Assembly: GCA_948567375.1 (NCBI GenBank)
Contig: OX419761.1
Coordinates: forward strand, 61,010,501-61,074,500
Origin: Lunularia cruciata
Lineage: Eukaryota > Streptophyta > Marchantiopsida > Lunulariales > Lunulariaceae
Length of the DNA stretch: 64,000 nucleotides
Reading direction: 5' to 3'
This document shows positions 35,036-45,644 of the stretch, piece after piece. The notes under the pieces are model-generated. The model saw only the letters and a program-made list of their open reading frames with translations, searched no databases and was not told the origin of the DNA. The position numbers and the translations under genes were made by a program. The first letter of the stretch is position 1. Every line of letters starts with the position of its first letter.

Positions 35036-36774
35036 GATGGAAGTGGTACTACTTGCACTCTACCATCCTCCCATACACGCAAAAGGTGTCTACCCTCCAA
35101 TCTGAACCGTCTGGCTTGCTGAAGAACACGGTTTCTCTCCTTGGCTCCAACTATGCCACCCACAACACCAGTGCAAAGATAGTCCATCACTAAGACATCA
35201 TCATGAATGTCTCGCTGAACTATACCAATATCTTCACTCTTTGGATCTGTGACCTCAATAACTCCTCTTGTATGCACTAAGAGAGATACCACCAAAGCCT
35301 CTGCAAATATACATAGAAAGGCCGATGCATGCCAACCTGGCACCATCTCCTCATCTGTCTCACCATGCCAACGTGCTCCGGTCTGATCCTACTGGCTGGG
35401 ACATGGGTTTCTACTCAACCCATCTGCATCACGGTTCACCACTCTAGGTCTGTGCACAATCGTGAAATCATACTCCTGTAAAATCAGAGCCCATTGTGCA
35501 AGCTTCCCTGAAAGCTTGTCGGACTCCATCAACCACTTCAGCGGTTGATGATCAATGATGAGAGTGAAGGGGTTACCAAACATGTAACATCGGAAATGTG
35601 CTACTGCCCAAACTGCTGCCAAGCACTCTCCCTCATATGAACTATACTTTGCCTCTGCTGAATTGTTGGAGCGACTAGCCTAGGCCACCATAAACTCCTT
35701 CTCCTCATCATCATGTTGGGTGAGCACCGCTCCAAGCCCCAACATACTCCAATCAGTGTGAACCTAAAATGGTCATCCCTTGATTGGTCTCCTCAAAATA
35801 GGAGCAGATGTCAACCTCTCCTTGAGCTCTACAAAAGCTCTCTCCTACTCATCTCCCCAACACCACTCTTGTGTAAGCCTAGTCAGCTTCGTCAAGGCCT
35901 TGGCAATGGCACTAAATTGTCTAACATAGCGGCGATAGAAGTTCACCAACCCAAGGAATGCTCGCACTCTGCTCACATCCGTAGGCCAAGGAATACGTGC
36001 AATAGCCTCCACCTTGGTCTGCTTAACACCAAGTCCTCCGGGGTAGATAGTGTGACCCAAATACTCAACCTGCTTGTAGAAGAACCTACACTTCCCAAGA
36101 TGTAATTTGAGTCCATGAGATCTCAACCTCTCAAACACCTCTAACAATTGTCTCTCATGCTCCTCCACAGTAGTGCTATAAACCAAAATGTCATCAATAT
36201 AGCACCAAGCAAAATCCAATCTAGCTAGGATCCTATCCATGACCCTGTGGAACTCGGCAGGAGCATTCTTTAACCCAAATGGTAAGAACTTCCACTGATA
36301 TAACACATCCTTGCCGTGAGGATCAATAGCCCAAAATGCTGTCTTGGACTTATCCTCCTCCTTGATCGGCAATTGATGATATCCCGCTCAAAGATCCAAA
36401 GTACTAAAGACCTTTGCATGCCCAATCGCATCAAAAATCTCCTCCGGTGTAGGCATGGCATACCAATCAGCCCTGGTCTGTTGGTTGATAGGACGGTAAT
36501 CTCCACACATCCGCCTATCTGTATAGTTGCCATGCATATCCTTCTTGGCTGGCATCACTGTCGCTGATGCATACTCTTCATGTGAAATCTCTACTAAACC
36601 AGCCTCAAAAAGGTCACTACTCCGGCTCTGAATCAATGTCCTCTCCATCTCACTATATCGATAAGGACGTCTGAAAACTGGTGTGTTGCTAGTCAGCTCA
36701 ATCCGTATACCAGGTCCCTTCAGAGCACCCAAATCTTTCATACTGAAGGCAAAACAACTCGTGTGACTCCTCAA
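35032..36774 (-). pseudogene. A2 reverse transcriptase and RNase H
   Basis: Fingers: GIRIELTSNTPVF, CGDYRPINQQT, then FSTLDL followed by a TGA (CGA in A1). Palm: FWAIDPHGKDVLYQWKFLPF, CYIDDILVYS (catalytic), KLHLGKCRFFYKQVEYLGHT, FLGLVNFYRRYVRQF. RNase H: HTDWS start and ILQEYDFTIVHRP to ADGLSRNP. The frame is continuous from 36774 to the PHD finger apart from a few point stops. It copies element RNA to DNA in the particle. Confidence 0.85.
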
Positions 36775-36799
36775 GAACCTCCAAACCCTCCGTCTTTCC

Positions 36800-37245
36800 T
36801 CTCCAATAAGCTTGGGTCCAAGATCTGGCTCCCAAGTATCCTCTGTAACTGTAGTAGGAGTGGAAGATATACTGATTGACTGACTGACTGCTACACTTGG
36901 CCCTTGGGAGCAATAGTGTCATGCTCCCGACCACTAGAGGTCCCAACCTCTGTGTGAAAAACTCCCTCCACTCTGGCTGCAAGCTCCACACGTCCTCTGG
37001 CTGCATCCCATGTGGACCAAGGGTGTAATCCAAGTAGCCCATGCTCACCTAGATGGACTCCAAGTAGACCACTCTCCCTAGTAGCTACTGGATGTGTACC
37101 AAGAATACCATGTCCACTCGGTCCATCGCCCCCAGCATGTGCCTGAATCGTCTCGATAGGCACAGGGCTCACAAGTGTCCGAGTGGTGATGCCTATCAAG
37201 TGCATCCTACGCTGCTCTCCCAAGCCAAGGCTCACAATCTAGGTC
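36800..37245 (-). pseudogene. A2 methyltransferase-RT linker with GLLGxH repeats
   Basis: A stretch after motif X with IGITTRTLVSPVPIETIQ, then GILGTH, GLLGVH, GLLGLH units and HPWSTWD. It ends at GTG TAG CAG, a stop also present in A1 (6152-6154). Beyond it a CAGT repeat expansion (CAGTCAGTCAGTCAATCAG region) changes frame before RT. No known domain. Confidence 0.6.
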
Positions 37246-37249
37246 AAAC

Positions 37250-38215
37250 AATTCAGGTCCATAGCCTGACCTAACACCTGATGCCTGGATGCCTCTGACA
37301 CTACTAGAACGGCGGTAATACCGGTGCAAAAACCCATCACCCGCTCTCTCTCATCAGCGTTGGGCTCCACCAATTGCTGTAATTGTGAGTCCCAAACAAG
37401 TCCAAGTCCTCCTTCTCAAAAAGCATGAGAGCCTAGGAAACTCATGAGTGTGGGAAATGCAGCTCTAGGCTGTCCAACTAGGTTCACCACTGCCATAGGT
37501 GACCTATCAGCCACGACCACTGTCTAAGATTGACGCCCAACATCCAAGATATCATCAACAAGAATATGGTCCAGTCGCTGAATCCCATCATAAGCACGCT
37601 GTAGAACCTCTCTGGGTAAGAGGTACCAAAGATGAAGACGATGAGCCCGTGATCCCACTTTGGCTGCATTTAACAATACAGTAGGTCCCATCCAAGAATG
37701 GACTTGATGTGTACTCGCCACCACTCTAGTGCGAGAATCAACCATCAAGGGAACGTTCTCTAAAAGGTAAGCTGGAGAAACAGACTGATGAACCTGGAGA
37801 TGTCGTAGTATCCGTAACATCTCCCAAAACACACCAGAACAAGGATCTTGAAGACCCAAACTGCGGCCCACACGTGTATGTCCCTGACATGGCCATCTAG
37901 AAATCACCAAGTGAATAGGTCCATGTCTCTCTAGGTCATGCGCTCCCAATAAGGAAATGTCTCCTGGTAGGGCCTTTTGGTAACCTCTGACTGCTAACAT
38001 CGGTAATAACTCCGGATACCGATAGGCCAAGTGTGCCACGTGATGTAGAGAGACTTGCCTAGCAGTCTCATCTCTCTCTATATACAAGCACCTCTGTACT
38101 CGAATACCCACATGTAACACCGCAGCTAGTCCGGTGCTGATCCCACCAAACAAATCCAATAGGCATATCCCCTCTACTAGATACTGCCAAGCAATGAGTG
38201 TGGTATCTAGAGGTG
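37250..38215 (-). pseudogene. A2 cytosine-5 DNA methyltransferase (DNMT3-like)
   Basis: Transfers methyl from AdoMet to cytosine C5 if active. Motif I LLDLFGGISTGLAAVL (FGG near 38150); ERDE; GDIS; motif IV SRWPCQGHT with catalytic Cys near 37888; motif VI YLLENVPL near 37760; motif VIII VGSRAHR; motifs IX-X EPNADERERVMGF and RRQVLGQAMDLN. The order and the AHR-type motif VIII recall DNMT3 rather than CMT, MET1 or DRM. About 315 residues: catalytic domain only, no separate reader on the N side. A TAG (37524) replaces a Gln seen in A1, so this copy is broken. A3 lacks this module through truncation and E4 through an internal deletion. Confidence 0.88.
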
Positions 38216-38279
38216 TCAAAGCAATTGCTTCTGGAGGCTCATCCTCACACTCATCCCCTGATGGTACAAAGGCTCCACT

Positions 38280-39359
38280 CTAAGCCTGCTGCACCAACTG
38301 ATCTGCATGCTGTTGCAATGCCTCCTCTGAACTCCACAATGGAACATCCAAGGTGGATTGAACAATCCCACTCGTACTCCAAAGCCGAGTGATCTCCTCT
38401 GGTACTGGAGTATCCTCTGCATGGGCGTTCCCCTCCAACAAGTCACCAGGCCAAGTAACTGCACCGTTGAAAGCCAAAACTGATGTTGCCATGGTCCCGG
38501 ACTGTAGTGAGCCAAGACTGCTACTACTGAAACGTACTAGTAGGCGACATACCCGTCCCTCACCAGACTGCCAACCAGGTCTATAAGAGGTTGTCTCCTC
38601 CCAATAGTCAATGCTGAAACCCATGGGGTATAACATTGCTCCCCCAACTAGCACATCATATGACTCAGCTATCGCCGCAATAGCCTGAGCTCTCACCACC
38701 GAGCTATTAGTTGGATGACCAGGTTGAACCTGGACAACAAGCTCCCCACGTGTGATGTATTGTGTCGAACCACCACCTAGAGATGTCTGGATCTGAAATG
38801 GACACCTCTTCACATCGGTCTTCCGTAACTCCAGACCGACAACTGCAGCCTTCCTCAACACAAAGGGCTGCGCACCAGAGTCTAACAAGACTCTCTGTGG
38901 TATATAGACCTTCCTTGAAGGTCCCACCAAACAAAAAATCCCCTTCTGGTTATCCAATAGGACAACACCAGGTGTAAACCGCGCTCTCTCAAAGGCCGGT
39001 CTAGCTGGCAACTCTTCCAGTCTAGCCGCTACTGCCTGCCATAAACCATTGGTTGCTGAACGGATCCCATGCTCCTCAACCAAGTCAGCTCCACTACCAA
39101 CCACCTCTGCTCTAGTAGTAGGAACTGCACCATCCCTACTCTCACACAATGTGGCAGCCAACCTGAATACTGGGGCTGGGTCAACTCCCAATGTAAACAT
39201 GTCACTGGCTGAAAACAAAGGATGCCGCATAATCAGTTGAGCCGCCCCCAACATCATGCTAGGCTCAGTCTGTGTAGTAGCAGGTGGCTGACTAGCAAGT
39301 ACTCCATCAAGTACTCCATCACCACCCACCACACCTGCACTAGGATGTCTAGGAACCAT
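38280..39359 (-). pseudogene. A2 aspartic protease
   Basis: A 359-codon open block. LLDSGAQPFVL (D-S-G) and DVLVGGAMLYPMGF place a retropepsin at about residues 150-260; GGSTQYITRGEL lies between. A helical N-terminal part (LIMRHPLFSASDMF) follows Gag. It ends at TAG 38280, which is TGG (Trp) in A1; the frame then continues into the methyltransferase. Confidence 0.8.
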
Positions 39360-39368
39360 GGATGTCGT

Positions 39369-41066
39369 CTAAAATGCCTCGGATAGCGTGAAAGACTGGG
39401 GAAGTCTGACCTGTCTCCCAACCTCTCCTCTCTGTGGGTCCAACTCCACTGATGCTCCTCTGGGCTCTGGAGCACGTACTGCACTCCTAGTCACTACTGC
39501 AGATGCATCCACCTGTGTTGCTCCACACATGAAGTCCAAAGCATCTCTATCACCAGCATATGAGGTAGAAGCCTCAGCACCCAAATCTGATCTCCTCTTA
39601 GCAATAGCCATACTAGCCAATCTCTGCTCCAACTGCTCAATCCGAGTAGCCATAGTTGTGTCAAAAGTAAGGGCAGGTACTGCACTCCTACTAGGTGTAG
39701 ATCCTCTACCACCACCTCTACCACCTTGTCCTCCATGAACTAGAGCTCCTCTACTACCTGCCATAGCAGCCCTACCACTCCGTAACTCCGGGTGTAGGTC
39801 AAAACACCGATCACTAGTGTGACCAAATCTGTGGCAGTGCTCACACTGCCTCTGTGCTGGCTGTGATGCACCAGAGGTATCAGGTCCGCTGCCTTGAGTA
39901 CACTCTCTCCTATGGTGAGGTCCACCACAAGTCCAACAAGCAACACCACCACTCATTGGTTGCTGCTGACTCAAAAATGAGAGTAAGGGTCTAACTCCAC
40001 TAGGCCCTCCACTCACTCCATATGATCTGGGCTGTCCACCCTGTCCTCGAAAACCAACTAGGCATGGTGCACTCTGCTGCACTCTAGAAGAAGTCACAGC
40101 CATGGATGAGGTCTCCCTACCAAATCCAGATGTCACCACTCTCTCCTCCACCATGTTGAGCTCAATACGCTCAGCCAAACCAAAGACTACTGCCAAAGTG
40201 GGTGAAGTAGCCTACAACAACGTAGCATCACGAACTCTACATCGCAACTCCCTGTCCAGTATCCCATACCAAAACTGGACTGCCTGGGCCTCAGTAACTC
40301 CCTGAGTGAAACTGATCAGCCGCCTCATGCGAGTGTATGCCTCGCGTAGGCTCTCTCCAGCCTTCCGCTTGAACTCTTGCAAGCTCCTCAGCTTGTTAGT
40401 CCGCACTCCTTGGTAGTTCTGCCTCAAACACAGGAAGAACTCCACCATGGGGTTAAACCCCGGTACCACACCACCTCCTGCAGCGGTACCTCCACTCATA
40501 GTAGCACTATCTCCAGCTAGTGCACCTCCACTAGCTCCACCAACACTACTCGAGCTAGAACTCGTAGGTACAGCCGACCTACTCTTGGCCACCAAACCTG
40601 AAGTGATAGAGACATAGTTCGGAGACCAATATTGTCTCCATAACTCGATCTCCTCCAAATGAGCTCTCTTGAACTCATGGTAGTCATCCATCGGTGGACC
40701 CTCCAAGTGCTGAAACAACCCCTTCCATGCCATGAAGGGTGTGAACAAAGTCGAGTTCCACATCTGTTGCAGATCACACCAACTGTCAAACTACTGGATG
40801 AAGTCATCCAACTCAATGGTACCCACTATACCAGAGTAACGCCTAGGGCCTTTGGAGGCCCCATAAATCTTGTCCATGTCCCACAACAACGGTGCGGACA
40901 CACCAAGTGCACTCTCAACTAAATCAACTCTTGTGTCGAACTCCAACTCAGAGTCAATCTCCTCCCTCACTGGGACCGGAGATACAAGCTGATACCAAGC
41001 ACCACTCCGAGTAAACCCACTGCGTACTACAGGGCTAACTCCTCTGGAATCTCCAAAGAACTCCAT
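39369..41066 (-). pseudogene. A2 Gag (capsid and two zinc knuckles)
   Basis: Likely start ATG 41066 (MEFFGDSRGV). Capsid-like region: TIELDDFIQ, WKGLFQHLEGPPMDDYHEFKR, VEFFLCLRQNYQG, SLREAYTRMRRLISF, WYGILDRELR. C-terminal: a Gly-rich spacer, knuckle 1 CWTCGGPHHRREC, knuckle 2 CEHCHRFGHTSDRC, an RG-rich patch, and an EQLEQRLASMAIAKRRSD helix. TAG stops at 40791, 40212 and 39369 all lie in the same frame. The element's packaging protein, in the cytoplasm. Confidence 0.8.
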
Positions 41067-41476
41067 CGTGACAAAGTAACCACAACAGCAAACCCAAACC
41101 ACCAACTGCAACCGCAAGTCGCAACCGCAAGTACCCCACCAAGTGCCAACACCACCACGTGCCAACACCAACTAAACACCACCCACTAATGTAACTCTAC
41201 CAAGATAACTACACTAGGGGAAAGGGCAACCTGTAACTTGCCATCATAACACGCACTGTCACTATCTGCAGGTCATCACTTCCTGCCTCACCGGAGAGAA
41301 ACAAAGGTAGTCTGACTGGTCATCACTCTAGCCTCACCACCGAGAGCACACCAGAGCACCAACGCTCAAAAGTCAAAGCACCTCACACAAACGTGGTGCA
41401 CAAACAAGAAGTAGAGAATAGAGGGGATCCAATCACAAGAAATCTAAACAAAAACCCTCCATCTCATAACACAACA

Positions 41477-41496
41477 CGGGACTGACTCTGCCACCA
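41477..41496 (-). other. Candidate tRNA-iMet primer binding site of A2
   Basis: TGGTGGCAGAGTCAGTCCCG in sense shares TGGT..CAGAG.CAG with the plant initiator-tRNA complement TGGTATCAGAGCCAG. E4 has TGGTGATAGAGCC at the matching place. It lies about 1,356 bp inside the 5' end, much farther than the 449-bp A segment. Confidence 0.4.
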
Positions 41497-41637
41497 TTTG
41501 GCATTTGACATAAGAGAATTTGGTATCTAAATCCTAAGCTACCAGGATCACCAAGAATGGGATCAAACTACCTCTCCTAGCCAAAGCTACATGTGTATAG
41601 ATAACAGTGTCATAGTCATTATGACAACAAGTGAGGG

Positions 41638-41705
41638 TGGACCAGTTGGCTAGGGCACCAGTCTAGGAACAAGAGATCTAGGGGTCAAACCCTGTTGCGC
41701 ACAAT
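41638..41705 (+). ncRNA. tRNA-like (SINE-like) stretch, antisense in the A leader
   Basis: GGACCAGTTGGCTAGGGCAC resembles a Pol III A box region and GGGTCAAACCC (41682-41692) a B box, about 30 nt apart, as in tRNAs. Similar stretches are at 18341-18405 and about 32335-32400. It could be an old tRNA-derived insertion. Whether it is transcribed is unknown. Confidence 0.35.
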
Positions 41706-42403
41706 CTAGCAGGAAAGGCAGATTTTGCCAACCAATGACCAAGATCTACTCTAAACTAGCTAGCCTCACGCCAGCAAGCTGACTTGCTGGCCCTTCTAGG
41801 CCTTTGTAGCCTCTCATAGCCCACAGCCCTATGCCTCAAAACGCCAAAATTCAGCCAGATAAGGCCTTTCTTGTTGCCACTTCGAACCTCCTCCAAAATT
41901 GGCAAAACTTCTCCAAATCTGCAAAAGTCCTCCAAACTAGCAAAACTCCTCCAAATCTGGCCAAACAGCAAAAACTCCTCCAATTCTGGCCAAAATTTGA
42001 CGTAAACCCTAAAGATGGTTGTCCGCCAAATCCCCGCTAACTTTCCACTCGAGCCAAATTGACAAAACAGGTTTTTCCAAATCACAAATTCATGAGAAAA
42101 GCTTCCCAACTCCACCTTCAATTTGACTTTCTAAGCCCAATTCACAGCAAATTGGTCCTGCTTTCACCTCTTGAGCTCAAAATCACAACACTGCTCGAAA
42201 ATTGCTCCTTCTTTGCTCAAAATTTGGCCAGCGCTTCCGCACACCATCCGCCTAACTGCCAAATTTGCATCAACTGAACGAGCTTCTGCACACTAGGGAA
42301 ACACAGAACTTGAATCGAGCCACCACGATCTACCGAGCTTGGAGATACCACCAACACTCAACGTTCCTACACCCGATTTCCCCCTGACTTCACTTCTCTG
42401 ATG

Positions 42404-42852
42404 TAATCAGATTGCTTACAACTCTCAACTCAACTCAACACAGATCAGTATTTGATTTGTCACTCTATAAACTGCCAACAACTAGGCACTGATTACAGTC
42501 AAGCCACACCCACTCAAGCATAGAGAATCCAAGTGACGCTCGCCGGCCTCTATCCACCATAGCCAAGAACTCGATGGCTCAACATCAGAGAAGTGAGCTC
42601 TCTGGAGCTCACTTCAAAACTATACCCCTTGGACTCGAGCTAGCACTGAAACCCTAACGGTCCCGCTGACGGCACACTTGACGGTGCAAATGGTGCAAAG
42701 TGACGGTGGGCCCCACCGTGAAGTCAGTACCCTGAACACCAAATCTGACCGTCGGAAAGTAGTCTCTGAGATATTGCTGAAATAACTCTAACTACTATCA
42801 CTGCAACTCCAATGTCCGAGCATCTAGACGCGGCACTACAAATGGCGTGACA
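42404..42852 (-). repeat. A2 5' terminus: single A segment (449 bp)
   Basis: Aligns end to end with 33061-33509. It contains AAACCCTAACGG (telobox plus Myb-type core) and several ACGGT/ACGGC units (42655-42715), plus the palindrome GGTGGGCCCCACC. B does not follow it; leader sequence does. Confidence 0.85.
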
Positions 42853-43635
42853 AATTTAAGAGATCCCCAAGTCCTTTGTTGATCTTGAAAACCCCTGAAT
42901 CCATTGCCAACATAGCCCAATTTCTCCAATTTGAGAGATAAGGTTTTCCAAATCCTTAATTTGAGAAGATAGGTTTCACAATCCGCATCCAATTTTGCTT
43001 TTTAGGTCCAATTTGTAACACCAAGGCCTCTAATTTCACTCTCTTGTCCTCAAATTGAACATCTATTGATTCAAGATTGACCTCAATTTTGAGAAAATTG
43101 TGCATCACTTTTAAACACCGCCTGCCCCATTGTCAAATCTACAACAAATTGAACAAAGCTTCACCAACGCCTTAGTTCCTATACCCAATTTCTCACTTCT
43201 TTGATATAATCAATTCAAACTCAACTCAAATCAGAATAAATCATTAAACTCAATGGTCTACCAACAACAAGCCATGATTACATTAAACCACACTCACTCT
43301 AGCTAAAAGATTCCAAGTGATGTTCATCGGCCTCTATCCACCATAGTCAAGAGCTCAAAGGATCAACATTAGAGAAGGGAGTTCTTTGGAGTTGCACTTT
43401 GAAGGTATACCCCTCTACTCGATTTGACTCTCCAGCTCTAACGGTACCGTTGATGGCATATTTGACGGTGTGAATGGTGCAAGTGAATGTGGATTCCATG
43501 GTATGATCAATAATCCTAACACAAAATCTAACCACGATTATGTAGTCTCTAAGCAACTACTAATATAACTATGACCGCCAAGACTATCATTCCAATATCC
43601 AAGCAAACTAGCTTTGGTGTTACAAATGCGTGACA
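42853..43635 (-). mobile_element. A-related element C, outer 5' part
   Basis: The leader and terminal segment of the older element that received A2. Sense start TGTCACGCATTTG at 43635. Diverged from A2 but alignable over the whole length (Gly-free, no ORF). Confidence 0.65.
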
Positions 43636-44590
43636 TCTCAATCAAATAGAATTTATAGTATCATATGGTTGAATTTATGTCTTATGAAGTGTATTCCATG
43701 CAAACTCCTATAAGATAGCACAATCCCTTGCTCAAAATCTGCAAAATCTAGTAACCACCTCTCTCTACCTCACATATGACTTCCTCTAGTATTGCAAAGA
43801 TACAATTGTAGGAGTACAAGGAATAAGAACAACTCATCCATGGGATCATGAGCCTATTGATCCATGAGATCAATTGGGACGAGTTAACTTATCCATGGGA
43901 TCACAAGCCAATTGATCAAGCGGTAAGCAAAAGGCATATCTAGTCTCATCATGGAGTGTACGGGGAAGCCTAAGGAATAAGTGTGAACCAGGAAAACTAG
44001 TCTCAAATGACCCCAAAATACAACCCGTTGGAGATATTAACTACTCCCATGACATGATCTATATCCCCGGGGTGATCAATGAAGGGATAGACAAAGCATG
44101 TATAATCCCGAGTATCAAAGATCTCAATGTGGTTGTTTGTTTCACATGGTCCAATCATAATCCTTGTGAGTTCTTTCACACATGAGTCTTTACTCCTTGC
44201 AATTTAAAGAGTTGATGATATATTAGACATGGTGTATCTTGTGATACTCTAGGTGACACCACCTCGGAGAATGAAGCGATAGCTAGCACAAAAGTAATGA
44301 AAATAATATATAATTCTCTTTTTCATTTCTCTACACACCTACAAAACCATAACACATTCACATCTCTCTTCACATCAGTAAATGTTAATTCTCAAACATT
44401 AAAATATTATAATTTCTCATAATTTTCAAAAAAATTAAAAAATATTTTAAAATATAAAAATTAAAAAAATAAATTGAAAATTCACTAGCAACAATCATCA
44501 TGAGCGATTGGTAGTGATTACAAACCCTACAATACCTAAATTTGTGGTATATCTTTCTACTAAATTTTCCATGACCTTCAATTTAGGGAC
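43636..44590 (-). mobile_element. LINE-like element, 5' remnant
   Basis: Aligns with 52080-52950 and with 55860-56032 plus 56591-57150 (shared CATCATGGAGTGT and ATCAAGTGGTAAGC-type stretches). No coding potential remains here. It ends in an A/T-rich region before the transporter locus. Confidence 0.6.
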
Positions 44591-45644
44591 GATGGGAAGA
44601 ACTAAGAACTAACTCAGTAGTTTTCGTAAGCTATCAAGAGTTCGTGTATCCGTCCGAGCATTTCTTCTTCCTTCATCTTCCCTAGACACTACTGCAGGCA
44701 AGACGGATACGATAGTCAAGGCTGACCTAAGAGACACTTCAGTACGGCATCATAGACGCAGGCCTTTCCAGAAAAGACGATCTTAGAATATGTCCATCAA
44801 AAACGGCTCAAGCGTTGCAGTATGCGTATAGTGTAGTGTAGCGTTTCGTTGTCGTTTGTCGCGATTCCAACCTTTGCTATGGGTATCTGTGAGCCAGGTG
44901 GCCGAAGAGCGTAGGCAATCGTAATTCATTGGTAAGGACATCAGCGAACGAAAAGGGCGTAGAAAACACGAAGGATGGCCGTACAAGGGTGAGACAAAAT
45001 AGGTATAACTCTAAGGACTTCAGCTAGTGGCTTCAATAGCGTGCCAAACTGGGCGGCCCGTGAAAGTTTGGGAAGTTGAAGCAGGGGATCATTCATTGAA
45101 GTGCATACATCCTTTTATATTCCTTGATTCGTTTGCAGACCTTGAAGAAAAGGCGAGAAAAATGTAGCTCAACTTATGGGGAGAATCAAAGTTCTCCGTG
45201 GTGGCGGCTAATAGTAGAGAATTATCTCCGGCGAATTACCTGGTGCTGTGTACTACTGAACGAAGCAGTGTAGTTTCCAATGTCGCAGACGCCTCAGTCA
45301 CTTTCACAGCTTGTCCTGTTTAATGTTGGTGCACTGCTGGAGACAGCTATGGTTTAAATGCAGAAATCAGTTCATTCTCTGACTTCGCCACCTTGCTCAT
45401 TGTGGACTTGTTTCTCTGAAGTATAGAGCTTGTCTACCAACAAACTTAAAGGGAGTACCTCAAGTTGCGAGGTCTCCGTGGATAAGTTGTACGCTGGTCG
45501 AAGCTCAATGATCGTTTTATGTCGGCATCGAGCTAGGAGAGGACCTCCATATTCAGTCATTAGCTGTGTTTTTGAAGCCATCAGTCAGTCGGATTGAACT
45601 GCGCACAAACTGCAAGCAGTGGCGTGCAAGAACGAGTGGTCACA
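44591..45644 (+). other. Upstream region of the transporter gene
   Basis: About 1 kb without a supported ORF and less AT-rich than the flanks; presumably promoter and 5' UTR. No convincing TATA box was found. Short open frames on the minus strand look accidental. Confidence 0.4.

Larger units (their letters stand above)
32955..42852 (-). mobile_element. A-family element A2, full length, with DNMT3-like and PHD modules
   Basis: 9,898 bp, ends TGTCGTGCG (left) and GGCGTGACA (right), duplication AATT at 32951-32954 and 42853-42856; the host sequence C reads through. Sense order: 5' A segment, ~1.3-kb leader with primer-site candidate, Gag, protease, DNMT3-like methyltransferase, RT, RNase H, integrase, PHD, polypurine tract, B-A-B. 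Gag to methyltransferase is one frame (41066-36891) broken only by stops; RT to PHD is a second single frame, shifted by a CAGT expansion near 36875. The intact form would be one ~2,400-residue polyprotein. Confidence 0.9.

Noticed and set aside
39388-39738. Plus-strand 116-codon frame
   Set aside because: Antisense of A2 gag; no homologous frame is kept in A1.
41497-42852. A 1.36-kb 5' LTR of A2
   Set aside because: The 3' end has no copy of the ~900-bp leader in A1, A2 or A3, so the repeat shared by both ends is only the 449-bp A segment.
45594-45644. Earlier Met of the transporter
   Set aside because: The 17 extra residues do not match the family; the conserved start FLPEESF follows the Met at 45645.
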